The translations under genes and the position numbers were made by a program. Source: Geodermatophilus saharensis (lineage in GTDB: Bacteria > Actinomycetota > Actinomycetes > Mycobacteriales > Geodermatophilaceae). From it: a stretch of DNA of 64,000 bases. The number at the start of each line of letters is the position of its first letter. Within the stretch, counting starts at the first letter, position 1. A model generated the notes under the pieces. The model searched no databases. It had not been told where the DNA came from and worked only from the letters and a program-made list of their open reading frames with translations. The DNA is taken from the NCBI RefSeq assembly GCF_900188205.1, contig NZ_FZOH01000004.1, positions 338,955 through 402,954 on the forward strand. Direction: 5' to 3'. Of this stretch, positions 32,078-40,711 are shown piece by piece.

Positions 32078-34936
32078 TCAGCTGCAGCCGCTGGTCGAGC
32101 CGCAGCCCTCGCAGACGTAGCAGCTGCCGGCCGGGCGCATCTTCGTGCCGCAGGTCATGCACAGCGGCGCGTCGGTGACGTTGCCGGTGACCATCTCGAA
32201 CAGCTCGGCCGAGGAGTGGGCCTCCTTGACCGGCTCGGCCTTCGGCTCCGGCTTGGCCGGCGCCTCGGTCGGCACCGAGCCGCGCAGCGCCTCGACGTCG
32301 ACCTCCTCCTCGACGACGGTGGCCGTCGACGCGGAGGTGTCGTAGCCGGCCACCTGCGCCGCCCGCTCCTCGGCGGTGAAGATGCCCAGGGTGGCGCGGG
32401 TGTCGACCGGCAGGTGGTCGAGCGCCAGGCGACGGAAGATGTAGTCCATCACCGACTGGGCGATCCGGATGTCCGGGTCGTCGGTCATGCCGGCCGGCTC
32501 GAAGCGCATGTTGGTGAACTTCTGGATGTAGGTCTCCAGCGGCACACCGTGCTGCAGCGCGATCGAGATGCCGATCGAGAAGGCGTCCATGACACCGGCC
32601 AGGGTCGAGCCCTGCTTACCCAGCTTGAGGAACACCTCGCCCAGGCTGCCGTCCTCGTACATGCCGGCGGTCATGTAGCCCTCGGCGCCGGCGACGCTGA
32701 ACGACGTCGTCATGCTCTGCCGCTTCTTGGGCAGCCGGCGGCGCACCGGGTGCGAGGTCGTGGTGACCGGAGCCGCCTCGGCCTCGACCGTGGCCTCGGA
32801 CTTCTTGGCCTTGGCGTCGGACAGCGGCTGACCGACCTTGCAGTTGTCGCGGTAGATCGCCAGCGCCTTGAGGCCGAGCTTCCAGCCCTGGAAGTAGATG
32901 TTCTCGACGTCCTCGACGGTCGCCGTCTCCGGCATGTTGACCGTCTTGCTGATGGCGCCGGAGATGAACGGCTGCACCGCGGCCATCATGCGGACGTGGC
33001 CCATCGGGGAGATGGCCCGCTCGCCCATGGCGCAGTCGAAGACCTCGTAGTGCTCCGGGCGCAGGCTCGGGGCGTCGACGACGTGGCCGTGCTCGGCGAT
33101 GTACTCGACGATCGCCTCGACCTGCTCGTCCTGGTAGCCGAGGCTCTTGAGCGCCCGCGGGACCGTCTGGTTGACGATCTGCATGGACCCGCCGCCGACC
33201 AGCTTCTTGTACTTGACCAGCGAGAAGTCCGGCTCGATGCCGGTCGTGTCGCAGTCCATCATGAAACCGATGGTGCCGGTGGGGGCGAGCACCGAGGCCT
33301 GCGCGTTGCGCCAGCCGTTGTCCGCGCCGATCTCCAGGCACTCCTGCCACTGGGCGGTGGCGGCCCGCAGCACGTCGGCGTCGTCGGCGCCGACCGGGCG
33401 GATGGCGTCGTTGGCCGCGGCGTGCTTGCGCATGACGCGGGCGTGCGCGTCGGCGTTGCGGGCGAACCCGTCGTAGGCGCCGACGATGCCGGCCAACTCG
33501 GCCGAGCGGCGGTAGGCGGTGCCGGTCATCAGCGAGGTGATCGCCGCGGCGAGGGTCTGCCCGCCGCGCGAGTCGTAGGCGTGGCCGGTGGCCATCAGCA
33601 GCGCGCCGAGGTTGGCGTAGCCGATGCCCAGCTGCCGGTAGGCGCGGGTGGTCTCACCGATCGGCTCGGTCGGGAAGTCGGCGAAGCAGATGGAGATGTC
33701 CATCGCCGTGATGACCAGCTCGACGGCCTTGACGAAGGTCCGGGCGTCGAACGTCCCGTCGTCCTTGAGGAACTTCATGAGGTTCAGGGACGCCAGGTTG
33801 CACGAGCTGTTGTCCAGGCTCATGTACTCCGAGCAGGGGTTGGACGCGTTGATCCGGCCCGTCTCGGGGTTGGTGTGCCAGTCGTTGATCGTGTCGTCGT
33901 ACTGGATGCCGGGGTCGGCGCACTCCCACGCGGCCTGGGTGACCTTGCGGAAGAGCTCCTTGGCGTCGACGGTCTCGATCACCGAGCCGTCGAGGCGGCC
34001 GCGCAGGCCGAACGGCGTGCCGTCCTCCACCGCGCGCATGAACTCGTCGGAGACGCGGACGGAGTTGTTGGCGTTCTGGTACTGGACGCTGGTGATGTCC
34101 TTGCCGCCGAGGTCCATGTCGTACCCGGCGTCGCGCAGCGCGCGGATCTTGTCCTCCTCGCGCGCCTTGGTCTCGATGAACTCCTCGATGTCGGGGTGGT
34201 CGATGTCGAGGACGACCATCTTCGCCGCGCGCCGGGTGGCGCCGCCGGACTTGATCGTCCCGGCGGAGGCGTCGGCGCCGCGCATGAAGCTGACCGGGCC
34301 CGAGGCGGTGCCGCCGGAGGACAGCAGCTCCTTGGACGAGCGGATGCGGGAGAGGTTCAGGCCGGCGCCGGAGCCGCCCTTGAAGATCAGCCCCTCCTCC
34401 CGGTACCAGTTGAGGATCGAGTCCATCGTGTCGTCGACGGCGAGGATGAAGCAGGCGCTGACCTGCTGCGGGGCGGGCGTGCCGACGTTGAACCACACGG
34501 GGCTGTTGAAGCTGAACACCTGGTGCAGGAGCATCCAGGTCAGCTCGTGCTCGAAGACCTCCGCGTCGCCCTCGCTGGCGAAGTAGCCGTGCTCGCGGCC
34601 GGCGGCGCCGTAGGTGAGCACCACCCGGTCGATGAGCTGGCGCAGGCTGGTCTCGCGCTGCGGGGTGCCGACGGCGCCGCGGAAGTACTTCGTGGTGACG
34701 ATGTTGGTGGCGTTGATGCTCCACTCGGCGGGGAACTCGACGCCGCGCTGCTCGAAGTTGATCGAGCCGTCACGCCAGTTGGTCATGACGACGTCGCGCC
34801 GCTCCCAGACCACCTCGTCGTAGGGGTGCACCCCGGCGGTCGTGTAGACCCGCTTGATCTTCAGGCCCTTCCCCCGGGTCGGCGCCTTGACGGCCCGACG
34901 CGTACGGCCTGCCGGGCGGTCCTCGATCTCGGTCAC
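32078..34936 (-). CDS. nrdJ: Vitamin B12-dependent (class II) ribonucleotide reductase
   Basis: The 952-aa protein is the adenosylcobalamin-dependent ribonucleotide reductase of actinobacteria, making dNTPs with or without oxygen. The N-terminal part (VYTTAGVHPYDEVVWERRDV) precedes the ten-stranded barrel with NPCSEYMSLDNSSCNLASLN (active-site Cys and loop) and VLAPTGTIGFMMDCDTTGIE. The C-terminus carries a linker, then a zinc ribbon (CMTCGTKMRPAGSCYVCEGC) and a final redox pair in GSTSGCS. The length is normal for the family. It starts with GTG 34936. It lies directly downstream of nrdR on the same strand, so the NrdR repressor and its target are probably co-transcribed. No cobalamin riboswitch is visible in the 148-base gap. 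Confidence 0.96.
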   Translation of the reverse strand: MTEIEDRPAGRTRRAVKAPTRGKGLKIKRVYTTAGVHPYDEVVWERRDVVMTNWRDGSINFEQRGVEFPAEWSINATNIVTTKYFRGAVGTPQRETSLRQLIDRVVLTYGAAGREHGYFASEGDAEVFEHELTWMLLHQVFSFNSPVWFNVGTPAPQQVSACFILAVDDTMDSILNWYREEGLIFKGGSGAGLNLSRIRSSKELLSSGGTASGPVSFMRGADASAGTIKSGGATRRAAKMVVLDIDHPDIEEFIETKAREEDKIRALRDAGYDMDLGGKDITSVQYQNANNSVRVSDEFMRAVEDGTPFGLRGRLDGSVIETVDAKELFRKVTQAAWECADPGIQYDDTINDWHTNPETGRINASNPCSEYMSLDNSSCNLASLNLMKFLKDDGTFDARTFVKAVELVITAMDISICFADFPTEPIGETTRAYRQLGIGYANLGALLMATGHAYDSRGGQTLAAAITSLMTGTAYRRSAELAGIVGAYDGFARNADAHARVMRKHAAANDAIRPVGADDADVLRAATAQWQECLEIGADNGWRNAQASVLAPTGTIGFMMDCDTTGIEPDFSLVKYKKLVGGGSMQIVNQTVPRALKSLGYQDEQVEAIVEYIAEHGHVVDAPSLRPEHYEVFDCAMGERAISPMGHVRMMAAVQPFISGAISKTVNMPETATVEDVENIYFQGWKLGLKALAIYRDNCKVGQPLSDAKAKKSEATVEAEAAPVTTTSHPVRRRLPKKRQSMTTSFSVAGAEGYMTAGMYEDGSLGEVFLKLGKQGSTLAGVMDAFSIGISIALQHGVPLETYIQKFTNMRFEPAGMTDDPDIRIAQSVMDYIFRRLALDHLPVDTRATLGIFTAEERAAQVAGYDTSASTATVVEEEVDVEALRGSVPTEAPAKPEPKAEPVKEAHSSAELFEMVTGNVTDAPLCMTCGTKMRPAGSCYVCEGCGSTSGCS

Positions 34937-35084
34937 GAGCTCTCCCTCGGTGAGTGGTCCGGGCGGCTGGGGAAGAGAGCCACCCTGTTCCTAGCGGTTG
35001 GTGCTGACGGTTTCTGGGGTGGTGCTGAGCGGTTGGTGCTGAGTGGGTGGTGCCGATCGGGCCGGCGACGCTGCCGGCCGGTGG

Positions 35085-35633
35085 TCAGGTGCCGGACGTG
35101 CCGGCGGTGCTCGCCGGGCCGCGCCCGCCGCGACGGCGCAGCGGCGGGTCGAGCTGCATGCCCGGCAGCGGCGGCGTGCCACCGGTGTGGTGCCGCGCCC
35201 GCAGCTCGGTGATCTCCTTCTCGAAGTCCTCCACCGAGCTGAAGGCCCGGTAGACGCTGGCGAAGCGCAGGTAGGCGACCTCGTCGAGCTCGCGCAGCGG
35301 GCGCAGGATCGCCAGGCCGACCTCGTGGCTGGGCACCTCGGCCACCCCGCTGGCGCGGATGGCGTCCTCCACCTGCTGGGCAAGCTGCTGGAGCTGGTCC
35401 TCGTCGACCGGCCGGCCCTGGCAGGCCCGGCGCACGCCGGCGACGACCTTGGAGCGGTTGAACGGCTCGCTGACCCCGCTGCGCTTGACGACGGCGAGGA
35501 CGGCCTCCTCCACGGTGGTGAAGCGGCGGCCACAGGCGGGGCACGAGCGGCGGCGCCGGGTGGTCGCCCCCTCGTCGGCCTCGCGCGAGTCGATCACCCG
35601 GCTGTCGGGGTTGTGGCAGAACGGGCACCGCAC
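35085..35633 (-). CDS. nrdR: Ribonucleotide reductase repressor NrdR
   Basis: The 182-aa protein has the NrdR zinc ribbon ([20 protein letters not shown], then [20 protein letters not shown]) followed by the ATP-cone domain ([20 protein letters not shown], then VEDAIRASG). It senses ATP/dATP and represses RNR genes through paired NrdR boxes. The tail after ~150 ([15 protein letters not shown] region) is longer than in E. coli and probably flexible. It begins with GTG 35633 and has AGGAGGTGA upstream. nrdJ follows after 148 bases, which hold a tandem GGTTGGTGCTGA-type repeat but no gene. Confidence 0.95.
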   Translation of the reverse strand: MRCPFCHNPDSRVIDSREADEGATTRRRRSCPACGRRFTTVEEAVLAVVKRSGVSEPFNRSKVVAGVRRACQGRPVDEDQLQQLAQQVEDAIRASGVAEVPSHEVGLAILRPLRELDEVAYLRFASVYRAFSSVEDFEKEITELRARHHTGGTPPLPGMQLDPPLRRRGGRGPASTAGTSGT

Positions 35634-36162
35634 TGCGGTTCACCTCCTCCGCGGACGGGCTCGGTACCGGTGTCCCGGCGCCGGGTGGGGCGGGTCGGCG
35701 GGCCGCCGGGTGCACCCGGCACCCGGTCCGCCGACCTCTGCTGTGGACCTCTCTGGGGACATCCGGTGGACGCCCCGGGGAGAACCTGAGGACGGACCTG
35801 TGGAGGACCTCCATCGGTACAACTACTAGATGTAGGGGGACCGTAGGCCTGGCTCCACAACATCTGCAAGTCGACACCGGGCGTGTCTCGTCCGCCGAGA
35901 CCCGCTCGTGACCTCCTGGTGACCACGCGCGAGCAGGTCTCCCACCGGCCACACGACACGCCGCGGGCGCCCGCGTGTCGGCGCGCGTGGGATCGGAGGC
36001 GGGTGTACCGGTCGCCTGCGGAGGTCGCCGGATCCCGCCGGGGCGGCCCACGAGGGCAGAGCCGGTGACCCCGGTGGGACCCCGCTCCGGGCAGGTCCCG
36101 GGCGGGCGGGACGCGGTGGAGACGGATGCCGGCGAGGCGCGGAACGCCCGGGCCGGCGGAGC
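35634..36162. other. 529-base gene-free region upstream of nrdR
   Basis: No convincing coding frame was found. Next to nrdR lies an unusually AT-containing stretch (35815-35875) with candidate regulatory palindromes. The rest (about 35880-36162) is GC-rich with no clear motif. The length is large for this compact window and suggests a control region or an uncaptured small RNA. Confidence 0.5.
35821..35870 (-). promoter_or_regulatory. Candidate NrdR box pair/promoter of nrdRJ
   Basis: CTAC-TAGAT-GTAG at 35823-35835 is palindromic and resembles NrdR boxes. A weaker relative (CAACATCTGCAAG) occurs at 35858-35870. The centre-to-centre spacing of 35 bases is a little more than the usual ~31. The stretch is the most AT-rich near the gene and sits ~190 bases upstream of the nrdR start. 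Confidence 0.4.
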
Positions 36163-36882
36163 TCAGACCGTCGGGCGGACCGCCGGACGACCACTCCGGG
36201 CATTCGGCACGAGGTCGCCGAGCCGGATGGGTCGGGTCAGCAGGTCGGGCTCCTCCGCCGGCACGACCGCGAGGCCCGGGCCGGAGCCGGGGACGACGGC
36301 CGACCCGGCGACCGCCTCGACCCCCGAGCCTGCGACGACGGCCGGCATCTCCGTCGTGACCGCGCGGTGGCGGCCCGATCCGGCGCCGGCGGGTGCGCGG
36401 TGCCGGCCGGACCCGGCCATCCCGACGGCGGGCTGCTCGGCGGTCACGTCAGCGCCGTGCCGCCGGAACCGGCGGGGGCGCGGGACCGGGCCCCCCGCGA
36501 CGGGCACCGCGGCGGTGGCGGGCACCGCCGCGACAGCGGGTACCGCGGCGACACCGGGTACGGCCGCGAGCGCAGGCATCGCGGCGGTGGCGGGCGCGTC
36601 CGCCGGCGCGGGGGTGGCGGTGGTGGGTGCGGCGCCGGCCACCGGCGCGAGTGCCAGACGGCGCTCGGGCAGCCGGACCGCGGTCAGCTCCACCCAGGTC
36701 CCGGCGCCCTCGACGACCCCGGGGACGTCGGCCCGCAGCCGCACCCAGACCTCGCAGGCACCGGTGTCGTCGTGCCGCCAGCCGAGCATCGCCCCCGGCA
36801 CCCAGGCGCCGTCCACGAGCACCTCGACGTCCTGCGGCGACCCGAAGGACACTGCCGCCCGGCTGTTCACGGCTGCTGACAC
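36163..36882 (-). CDS. Hypothetical protein with small N-domain and Ala/Pro repeat region
   Basis: I do not recognise the family. A ~75-residue N-terminal domain (SFGSPQDVEVLVDGAWVPGA, then MLGWRHDDTGACEVWVRLRA) has the strand pattern of a small beta barrel with a conserved Trp. It is followed by a low-complexity stretch of AAVPAVAAVPATAAVP-type repeats, then basic and Gly-rich segments ending LLTRPIRLGDLVPNARSGRP. Start candidates are GTG 36882, 36870 and 36891; 36882 is chosen for the TGAGGAG upstream, although the spacing is short. It lies between the LysM gene and nrdR on the same strand. Proteins of this shape occur next to lexA in related genera (inference), but no role is known. Confidence 0.6.
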   Translation of the reverse strand: MSAAVNSRAAVSFGSPQDVEVLVDGAWVPGAMLGWRHDDTGACEVWVRLRADVPGVVEGAGTWVELTAVRLPERRLALAPVAGAAPTTATPAPADAPATAAMPALAAVPGVAAVPAVAAVPATAAVPVAGGPVPRPRRFRRHGADVTAEQPAVGMAGSGRHRAPAGAGSGRHRAVTTEMPAVVAGSGVEAVAGSAVVPGSGPGLAVVPAEEPDLLTRPIRLGDLVPNARSGRPAVRPTV

Positions 36883-37014
36883 GCTCCTCACCGTATGTGT
36901 TGATCCGAGGTCGGCGCGTGAGCGACCGGGGTCCGATGGTTGACGAACCGGCGAGGACGCTCTCGTCACTTCTCCGAGCGGCCTCCCGGTGGCCGTCACG
37001 GTTGGCGCGGCGGG

Positions 37015-37668
37015 TCAGGGCAGCCGGAGGACCTGCCCGGCGACCACCGCGGACCCCTCGAGGTCGTTGAGCGCCTCGATCGCGTGCACCACGGCGCGCA
37101 CGTCCTGGCCGTCGCCGGCGACGTCGTCGGCGATGGACCACACCGTGTCACCCGGCTCGACGACGACGCTGCTCTCCCCGGCCAGCTGCAGGCCCTGGCG
37201 GGGAGCGAGGACCTCCCGGCCCAGGAGCGCGCCCCCGAGGCCCGCGGCCAGGACCAGGACGACCACCAGGCGCCGCCCGCGGCGGGTCAGCCGGACGGGC
37301 GCCGGCGCCGGGACGGCCGTGCGGCCGGGCGCGCGCCGGACCGGCTGCGCGGACACCGGCCGCCCTCCGGGCCGGGCCGGGTCGCGGCGGGTGCGGCGCG
37401 CCCCGGCGGCGGGACCGGCGGCGCGGGCGGCCGGCTCCGCCGGGAGGTCGGGCACCGGACGCAGGTGGCCGGCCACGCGCGGCCCGGCCCCGGGCAGCGG
37501 GGCCGGGGGTGCCGGCGGGTCCTGACGGGCGGGGCGGGCGGAGGCGTCGGGGCGCACCGGCCGGCGGGCGGGAGCGGGGCCGCCCGCGGGACCGTCGGCG
37601 AGCAGGGGCCGCCAGGGCACCCGGACCGTCGCGTCGAACTCCAGCACCGCCTGGCGCACGCTGCCCAT
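37015..37668 (-). CDS. LysM-domain membrane protein divergent from lexA (YneA/ChiZ-like position)
   Basis: The 217-aa protein has a Pro/Arg-rich cytoplasmic N-terminus (~130 aa), one transmembrane helix (RRLVVVLVLAAGLGGALLG) and an extracellular LysM domain at the end (VVEPGDTVWSIADDVAGDGQ, then VVHAIEALNDLEGSAVVAGQ). It is divergent from lexA and shares SOS boxes with it. The same position and build are seen for Bacillus YneA and mycobacterial Rv2719c (ChiZ), which delay septation during DNA damage. The ATG at 37668 with AGGAGA upstream is used. A damage-induced division inhibitor acting at the cell wall is the likely role, inferred from context. Confidence 0.85.
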   Translation of the reverse strand: MGSVRQAVLEFDATVRVPWRPLLADGPAGGPAPARRPVRPDASARPARQDPPAPPAPLPGAGPRVAGHLRPVPDLPAEPAARAAGPAAGARRTRRDPARPGGRPVSAQPVRRAPGRTAVPAPAPVRLTRRGRRLVVVLVLAAGLGGALLGREVLAPRQGLQLAGESSVVVEPGDTVWSIADDVAGDGQDVRAVVHAIEALNDLEGSAVVAGQVLRLP

Positions 37669-37696
37669 GACCACTCTCCTCGTCGACCCCATCGCA

Positions 37697-37712
37697 TCGA
37701 ACAGGCGTTCGA
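37697..37712. promoter_or_regulatory. SOS box 1 (perfect) between LysM gene and lexA
   Basis: TCGAACAGGCGTTCGA is a perfect match to the actinobacterial LexA site TCGAAC-N4-GTTCGA. It lies 29 bases upstream of the LysM-gene start, suited to repress it. Confidence 0.9.
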
Positions 37713-37728
37713 TCGAACGTGTGTGCGA
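37713..37728. promoter_or_regulatory. SOS box 2 (partial), abutting box 1
   Basis: TCGAACGTGTGTGCGA matches TCGAAC-N4-GTTCGA with one mismatch (GTGCGA). It directly follows box 1, giving tandem LexA sites with 16-base periodicity. Confidence 0.6.
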
Positions 37729-37777
37729 TGTCTACCGCACGACACCGACAGGAGCCAGCCGACACCTCCCACTGGTT

Positions 37778-37793
37778 TCGAACACACGTTTGA
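37778..37793. promoter_or_regulatory. SOS box 3, lexA side
   Basis: TCGAACACACGTTTGA matches the LexA consensus with one mismatch. It lies 163 bases upstream of the lexA GTG, within the likely lexA promoter, consistent with autorepression. Confidence 0.8.
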
Positions 37794-37955
37794 AGTACCG
37801 GTCCGGAGGCGCTACGGTCCGATCAGCAGCCGTCCGCCCCGCACCCGGCGGTCGACACCGGCAGCACCGGCACCGTCGGTCACCGACCGGGAGGTCCCGG
37901 GCCGGGGCGGGACGGGACACGAGGGCCGTGGGGACACGGCCGGCGAGGAGGAGAC

Positions 37956-38747
37956 GTGGCGGGCACCAGCGGGACCGGCCAGGGCACACGCGGGAGCACG
38001 ACCACCCGGCGGGGTGCCGGCCGGCGGGGCACCGACGCCGCCGCCGAGGGGACCGGCACGCAGACCGGCGCGGTGCGCACCTTCCCCGACCGGGGCGAGG
38101 CCGGCGACGGGCTCACGCAGCGCCAGCGCCGGGTGCTCGAGGTCATCCGCGACTCGATCGAGCGGCGCGGCTACCCGCCCTCGGTGCGGGAGATCGGCGA
38201 GGCGGTGGGCCTGTCGTCGGCGTCGTCGGTCGCCCACCAGCTCTCCGTGCTGCAGAAGAAGGGCTGGCTGCGGCGCGACCCCAACCGCCCCCGCGCGCTC
38301 GACGTGCGGCTGCCCGGCGACACCGCGGCCGAGGCCGCGTCGCCGGCCGCCGCGGCGGCCGGCGACGCCACCGCCCCCACGTACGTGCCGCTGGTCGGCC
38401 GGATCGCCGCCGGTGGCCCGGTCCTCGCCGAGCAGGCGGTCGAGGACGTCTTCCCGCTCCCCCGCGAGCTCGTCGGCGACGGCACCCTGTTCATGCTCCG
38501 GGTGGCCGGTGACTCGATGGTCGACGCGGCCATCTGCGACGGCGACTGGGTGGTCGTGCGCCAGCAGCCCACCGCGGAGAACGGCGAGATCGTGGCCGCG
38601 ATGCTCGACGGCGAGGCCACCGTCAAGACCTACAAGCGCCGCGACGGCCACGTGTGGCTGCTGCCGCACAACCCGGCCTACGAGCCCATCCCGGGCGACG
38701 AGGCGACCATCCTCGGCCGGGTGGTCACCGTCCTGCGCCGCGTCTGA
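37956..38747 (+). CDS. lexA: SOS repressor LexA
   Basis: The 263-aa protein has a winged helix ([20 protein letters not shown], then [20 protein letters not shown]) and the S24 autoprotease domain: cleavage site Ala152-Gly153 ([14 protein letters not shown]), catalytic Ser187 ([15 protein letters not shown]) and Lys224 ([12 protein letters not shown]). A ~50-residue basic/Thr-rich N-terminal extension and an Ala-rich linker make it longer than E. coli LexA, as in other actinobacteria. The GTG at 37956 with GAGGAGGA upstream is chosen. It represses itself, the divergent LysM gene and recA (box at 54095) until RecA filaments trigger self-cleavage. Confidence 0.96.
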   Translation: MAGTSGTGQGTRGSTTTRRGAGRRGTDAAAEGTGTQTGAVRTFPDRGEAGDGLTQRQRRVLEVIRDSIERRGYPPSVREIGEAVGLSSASSVAHQLSVLQKKGWLRRDPNRPRALDVRLPGDTAAEAASPAAAAAGDATAPTYVPLVGRIAAGGPVLAEQAVEDVFPLPRELVGDGTLFMLRVAGDSMVDAAICDGDWVVVRQQPTAENGEIVAAMLDGEATVKTYKRRDGHVWLLPHNPAYEPIPGDEATILGRVVTVLRRV

Positions 38748-38752
38748 CCCTC

Positions 38753-38786
38753 GCCCCCGCCGGCCTCACCCGGGCCGGCGGGGGGC
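38753..38786. terminator. Hairpin terminator after lexA
   Basis: GCCCCCGCCGGCC (38753-38765) pairs with GGCCGGCGGGGGGC (38773-38786) around a 7-base loop. It is located between the convergent lexA and propeller-protein genes and can act on both. Confidence 0.7.
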
Positions 38787-38799
38787 ACGGCACGCGGCC

Positions 38800-39882
38800 T
38801 CAGCCGGCCGGCGGTCCCGCCGCGCGGCCCCGGCGCAGCCGGCCGGCCAGCCACACCAGCACCGTGGCAACCCCGGCGGCGACCAGTCCCGCGGCGACCG
38901 GGGGCACGACCGTGCCGCCGTCGTCGAGCGCGACCGCCGGCGACGGGTCGGCCGCCGAGGACGGCGCCGGAGCCGCCGTCCCGGCCGGGACAGGCACGAG
39001 CGTGACGTCGCCGGGCAGCCCCTCGCCGGCCACGAGGAGCGCGGCACCGTCCGCGGTGAACGACACCGCCTCCCCCTGCGGCGCCTCGGGCAGCGCGATG
39101 CGCACCGGCTCGCCGGCCAGGGCGGCCGGCACGTCGGAGCCGGTCAGCGGCCAGACGTAGGCGTCGGTGTAGGTGCGCAGCGCGATCCGGCTGCCGTCGC
39201 GGGCCACCGCGCCGCCGGTCACCAGGAGCTGACCGGCCCGGCCCACCGGGCCGCCCGGTGTCCCGGTCAGCGTGAACGTCACGCGGCTGACGTCGGCCAG
39301 CGCCACCGTGCCGCCGTCGACCAGCGGCGCCGAGGGACGGTAGACACGGCTGGCGCCGAGCACCTCCTTGGTCACCACGTACGGGGTGCCGTCGGGGGCC
39401 ACCAGCAGCGCCTCGGCGTCGTGCGGGCCGTCGGGATAGGTGAGCCGGAACAGCGCGGTGCCGCCGTCGGGCCGCAGGGCGATGAGGGCGACGGTGTCCC
39501 GGGTGGCGTTGTTGTCGCCGGTGTCGGCCAGCCACACGGTGCCGTCGGGTCCGACGCCGAGGTCCTCGGGGTCGTAGGGGTCCAGCGGCGCGACGGTCTC
39601 GTCCACCACGCGGCAGGTCTGGTCGAGCACGGAGACGGCCACCTGCTCGCCGCCGTCGGCGATGGCCAGCAGGCGGTCCCCGACGTCGACGAGGCCGGAG
39701 AGCTCGGCGAGCCGGGGATCGGTCACCTGGCAGCGCAGCGACGGGCCGGCCGGCTCCTCGGCGGCAGCGGGGTGCGCGGGACCCAGCGCGGGGCCCAGCG
39801 CGATGGCCAGACCGGCGAGTACGGCGACGGCCCACCCGGGGTGCGCCCCGGCGCTACGCGGGGGGACGGCCGGCTCGGGCAC
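38800..39882 (-). CDS. Secreted, C-terminally anchored beta-propeller-like protein
   Basis: From the GTG at 39882 the 360-aa sequence has a signal peptide (WAVAVLAGLAIALGPALGPA, cleavage near AAAEE). It then has propeller-like repeats with Asp/Gly turns (LSGLVDVGDRLLAIADGGEQ, PYDPEDLGVGPDGTVWLADT, GDNNATRDTVALIALRPDGG, PHDAEALLVAPDGTPYVVTK). Near the end there is a Pro/Ser linker and a transmembrane helix (VVPPVAAGLVAAGVATVLVW) with a basic tail. It is an extracellular, membrane-tethered protein of the type often annotated as esterase-like or NHL-like; no catalytic residues are evident. Its first 29 bases overlap the end of the PAP2 gene upstream, so the two are coupled. Confidence 0.75.
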   Translation of the reverse strand: MPEPAVPPRSAGAHPGWAVAVLAGLAIALGPALGPAHPAAAEEPAGPSLRCQVTDPRLAELSGLVDVGDRLLAIADGGEQVAVSVLDQTCRVVDETVAPLDPYDPEDLGVGPDGTVWLADTGDNNATRDTVALIALRPDGGTALFRLTYPDGPHDAEALLVAPDGTPYVVTKEVLGASRVYRPSAPLVDGGTVALADVSRVTFTLTGTPGGPVGRAGQLLVTGGAVARDGSRIALRTYTDAYVWPLTGSDVPAALAGEPVRIALPEAPQGEAVSFTADGAALLVAGEGLPGDVTLVPVPAGTAAPAPSSAADPSPAVALDDGGTVVPPVAAGLVAAGVATVLVWLAGRLRRGRAAGPPAG

Positions 39883-40597
39883 TGCCCCAGCGTGACAGAA
39901 CGACTGCGTCGAGTGCGTGAACCACGCCCAGCAGCAGCACCCCCACCGAGGCCCCGACCACCGCGTCGGTGACCCAGTGGAAGTCCAGCGACACCATGGC
40001 GATCCCGGTGAGCACCGGGCCCACGACGCTGAGCCACCACAGCGCACGCTGCACCGCCGGGGTGAGCCGGTACTCGACCGCCAGCCAGCGGGCCACCCCC
40101 CACATCAGCACGGCGTTGGCCACGTGCCCGGAGGGGTAGCTGGCCCCGTCGCGGTGGAAGAAGGAGCCGGGATAGGCCGGCGCGGTGCGGCCGGTGCCGT
40201 ACTTGAACGCGTAGACCACGACGGTCAGCAGCGCGAGCGCGGTGAGCACCCGCACCAGCGGCAGCAGGGTCCGCCGGCGGATGCACAGCCAGCCGACCAG
40301 GCCGGCCAGGACGATGAGGATGGTGCCGCGCCCACCGATCTGCGTGACCGCCCAGACCGGCCAGTAGCCCGGCGAGTCGCGCAGGTCCCATGCGCTGACG
40401 ACCTCGGAGACCTCCAGGTCGAGCCGTTCGAGCACGCCGCGGTTGAGCAGGTCGACGGTGACCGCCGTGGTGACGACGAACGCCACGAGCAGCAGCCACC
40501 AGGACGGCCGCCCGGGGGTGACGACGGCGGGGACGGGAGCCGACGGGGCGCCGTCGGCCGGTGCCCCCCTCCCGCGTCGTACCACGCCGCTGGTCAC
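39854..40597 (-). CDS. PAP2-family membrane phosphatase
   Basis: The 247-aa protein has about six hydrophobic segments and the tripartite phosphatase signature: KYGTGRTAP (lipid-facing C1), YPSGHVANAV (C2 with the catalytic His) and SLDFHWVTDAVVGA (C3). Such enzymes dephosphorylate undecaprenyl diphosphate or phosphatidic acid on the outer face of the membrane. The ~35-residue N-terminal tail is basic and Pro-rich. It starts with GTG 40597. It overlaps the following propeller-protein gene by 29 bases. Whether it recycles cell-wall carrier lipid or acts in phospholipid turnover cannot be told. Confidence 0.88.
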   Translation of the reverse strand: MTSGVVRRGRGAPADGAPSAPVPAVVTPGRPSWWLLLVAFVVTTAVTVDLLNRGVLERLDLEVSEVVSAWDLRDSPGYWPVWAVTQIGGRGTILIVLAGLVGWLCIRRRTLLPLVRVLTALALLTVVVYAFKYGTGRTAPAYPGSFFHRDGASYPSGHVANAVLMWGVARWLAVEYRLTPAVQRALWWLSVVGPVLTGIAMVSLDFHWVTDAVVGASVGVLLLGVVHALDAVVLSRWGSARAGRPPA

Positions 40598-40654
40598 GCG
40601 GTCACGGTACCGGGCCGTGACCCGCCCGTGACCTCGCCGCAGGTGGACGGCGAG

Positions 40655-40693
40655 CCGCCCGGGGGACCGGCGGGGAGCCGGTCCCCCGGGCGG
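40655..40693. terminator. Strong hairpin after hflX
   Basis: A perfect 17-base stem (CCGCCCGGGGGACCGGC at 40655-40671 and its complement at 40677-40693) has loop GGGGA. It lies 19 bases beyond the hflX stop (minus strand), fitting an hflX terminator. Confidence 0.8.
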
Positions 40694-40711
40694 GGGACGG
40701 GTGAGCGCCGG

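Noticed and set aside
32216..35212. 998-codon plus-strand open frame opposite nrdJ and nrdR
   Set aside because: The sequence is Gly/Val/Arg/Asp-rich shadow without conserved motifs; nrdJ and nrdR explain the region fully.
35830..36160. Possible tRNA or cobalamin riboswitch in the nrdR upstream gap
   Set aside because: No cloverleaf or B12-box sequence was recognised by eye; a covariance search would be needed before calling one.
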